A stretch of 7,216 bases of DNA, from positions 1 through 7,216 of the forward strand of contig JAGBFY010000116.1 in assembly GCA_017936245.1 (NCBI GenBank), given 5' to 3'. A program made the position numbers and the translations under genes. This DNA comes from Kiritimatiellia bacterium (GTDB lineage: Bacteria > Verrucomicrobiota > Kiritimatiellia > RFP12 > UBA1067). Below are positions 6,714 to 7,216 of this stretch, one piece after another; position 1 is the stretch's first letter, and each line of letters opens with the position of its first letter. The notes under the pieces are model-generated. The model had not been told where the DNA came from. It was given only the letters and a program-made list of their open reading frames with translations, and did no database searches.

Positions 6714-6808
6714 CCGAATCGAATTCTCACAAGATTGCCCTAAATATTCACGGCACACCCTGATGCATTCATCAAAATTCTCAAATCGCATTCTATGAAG
6801 ATTGCCCT
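6714..6808. repeat. Pair of degenerate 28-bp direct repeats
   Basis: Copies at 6714-6741 and 6781-6808 match at 22 of 28 positions and share an identical 11-bp end, AAGATTGCCCT. Their period is 67 bp, which is not a multiple of three. On the minus strand each reads AGGGCAATCTT, faintly like the AGGGGAAATTT part of the 49-bp repeats nearby, so they may be older relatives. Confidence 0.5.
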
Positions 6809-6865
6809 GCCGCCTTGGACAGATAAGACACTTCTGAATCACTTTTTGCTGAACACACCCCTCTA

Positions 6866-6963
6866 ATGCCTACGGGCAAAACGCAGCTCAGGTCTATCCA
6901 AATTTTCCCTTGCAATGCCCACTGGCGGAATGCAGTTCGTCTCTGTCCAAATTTCCCCTTGCA
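6866..6963. repeat. Two tandem 49-bp imperfect repeats
   Basis: Unit A is 6866-6914 and unit B is 6915-6963. They align without gaps at 38 of 49 positions (counted by eye). The shared 3' part reads TCCAAATTT then CCCTTGCA. Since 49 is not a multiple of three, the repeat cannot keep one reading frame. Even so, in shifted minus-strand frames the units translate to related peptides (ARGNLDRDELHSA and ARENLDRPELRFA). Confidence 0.65.
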
Positions 6964-7214
6964 ATGTGCATTGATGGTACATCTCCTAAAACGCGTATTG
7001 GCGGAGTGTAGTCCGGGTTTATCCGGGTCTCCAGTTGCGCCGCAAGCGACATCGCAGTCCCCTCGCACGCCCCCAGAATTTCCTTCGCCAGAATCCTTTT
7101 CTCCCCAAGTCCAAACCCGCTCCAGTCAAATTCCTTCCCTTTCTGCATTCCCTTTCCCTTCTTCATTCCCTTTTGTACGCTCTGTTCCTTTTGTTTTTCC
7201 TTTCCTTTTTCTGC
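6894..7214 (-). CDS. Possible 3' end of an unrecognised Lys-rich protein, entering from the right edge
   Basis: The frame is open from the right edge to TAG at 6894, about 106 codons, so the true start may lie outside the window. An in-frame ATG at 7166 would give 90 aa. The first 30 or so codons are a Lys/Gly/Gln/Glu low-complexity tract encoded by a purine-rich run (7130-7215). A more protein-like segment follows, with FGLGEKRILAKEILGACEG, then AAQLETRINPDYTPP. The last 35 or so codons run through the degenerate 49-bp repeats, so the native C-terminus may have been replaced or decayed. I do not recognise a family. It may be a real gene end, a pseudogene remnant or a fortuitous frame across repeat DNA. 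Confidence 0.3.
   Translation of the reverse strand, partial: AEKGKEKQKEQSVQKGMKKGKGMQKGKEFDWSGFGLGEKRILAKEILGACEGTAMSLAAQLETRINPDYTPPIRVLGDVPSMHIARGNLDRDELHSASGHCKGKFG
6991..7041. repeat. Third, diverged copy of the 49-bp repeat
   Basis: Starts ACGCGTATTGGCGGAGTGTAG, aligning with the unit B start ATGCCCACTGGCGGAATGCAG, and is separated from unit B by 27 nt (6964-6990). It is about 51 bp because of a small insertion near its end. One minus-strand frame gives GDPDKPGLHSAN, comparable with GNLDRDELHSAS from unit B. Confidence 0.5.
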
Positions 7215-7216
7215 AG

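Larger units (their letters stand above)
6467..6893. other. Intergenic stretch without a supportable gene
   Basis: This gap of over 400 bp lies between the stop of the right-edge reading frame and the adaptor start. It contains the 10-bp repeat, a weak promoter candidate and a 12-bp palindrome close to the adaptor. Farther out are a 7-bp-stem inverted repeat, a pair of 28-bp direct repeats and the start of the 49-bp repeat array. A 79-codon frame at 6603-6842 (minus, GTG start) has no ribosome-binding site and is built over these repeats, so I do not call it a gene. Confidence 0.6.

Noticed and set aside
6603..6842. 79-codon frame on the minus strand with several Cys
   Set aside because: It starts with GTG without a ribosome-binding site and is composed of the 28-bp repeats and the 22-bp palindrome. 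The Cys residues do not form a clear zinc motif.
6866..7041. CRISPR array
   Set aside because: Only three copies exist, they are diverged (about 78% between the best two), directly abutting rather than separated by uniform unique spacers, and no cas gene is near.
6793..7068. 91-codon frame on the minus strand
   Set aside because: It overlaps the other right-end frame and reads through the 49-bp repeats with no ribosome-binding site or protein-like pattern beyond the repeat peptide.

Overview
This 7.2-kb window carries a compact, entirely minus-strand stretch of a Gram-negative bacterial chromosome. An inner-membrane RND efflux pump with its periplasmic adaptor implies a double membrane. The small zinc-ribbon/coiled-coil protein, the membrane-anchored protein of unknown family at the left edge and the degenerate intergenic repeats are reminiscent of the Verrucomicrobiota/Kiritimatiellota/Lentisphaerota side of the PVC group. 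That placement is an impression without a marker gene, so treat it as low confidence. No rRNA, tRNA, CRISPR, transposase or phage gene was seen.

Layout, read in the direction of transcription from right to left. (1) 7216-6467 is repeat-rich. It has a Lys-rich reading frame entering from the right edge (stop at 6894), two 49-bp tandem repeats plus a diverged third copy (6866-7041), a second pair of direct repeats (6714-6808), a 7-bp-stem inverted repeat (6649-6670) and a perfect 12-bp palindrome (6578-6589). (2) 6466-1635 is a tight three-gene unit: RND membrane-fusion protein, RND permease and QueC. Gaps are zero or overlapping, and each ribosome-binding site lies at the end of the preceding gene. 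(3) 1555-555 is a second unit with its own good sigma70-type promoter: a 120-aa zinc-ribbon protein of unknown function, then a PgsA-type CDP-alcohol phosphatidyltransferase 2 nt downstream. (4) From 448 to the left edge is the start of a single-pass membrane-anchored protein of unknown function, again with a plausible promoter of its own.

How the genes fit together: the adaptor and permease form two thirds of a tripartite efflux system. The outer-membrane channel must be encoded elsewhere. QueC makes preQ0 for queuosine and related 7-deazaguanine products, and it appears to be carried as a co-transcribed rider rather than as part of a queuosine cluster, because no queD, queE or queF is present. 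PgsA makes phosphatidylglycerophosphate for membrane anionic lipid. No known defence, mobile or biosynthetic system was recognised. The least explained material is the decayed repeat cluster at the right end and the zinc-ribbon/coiled-coil protein coupled to pgsA.
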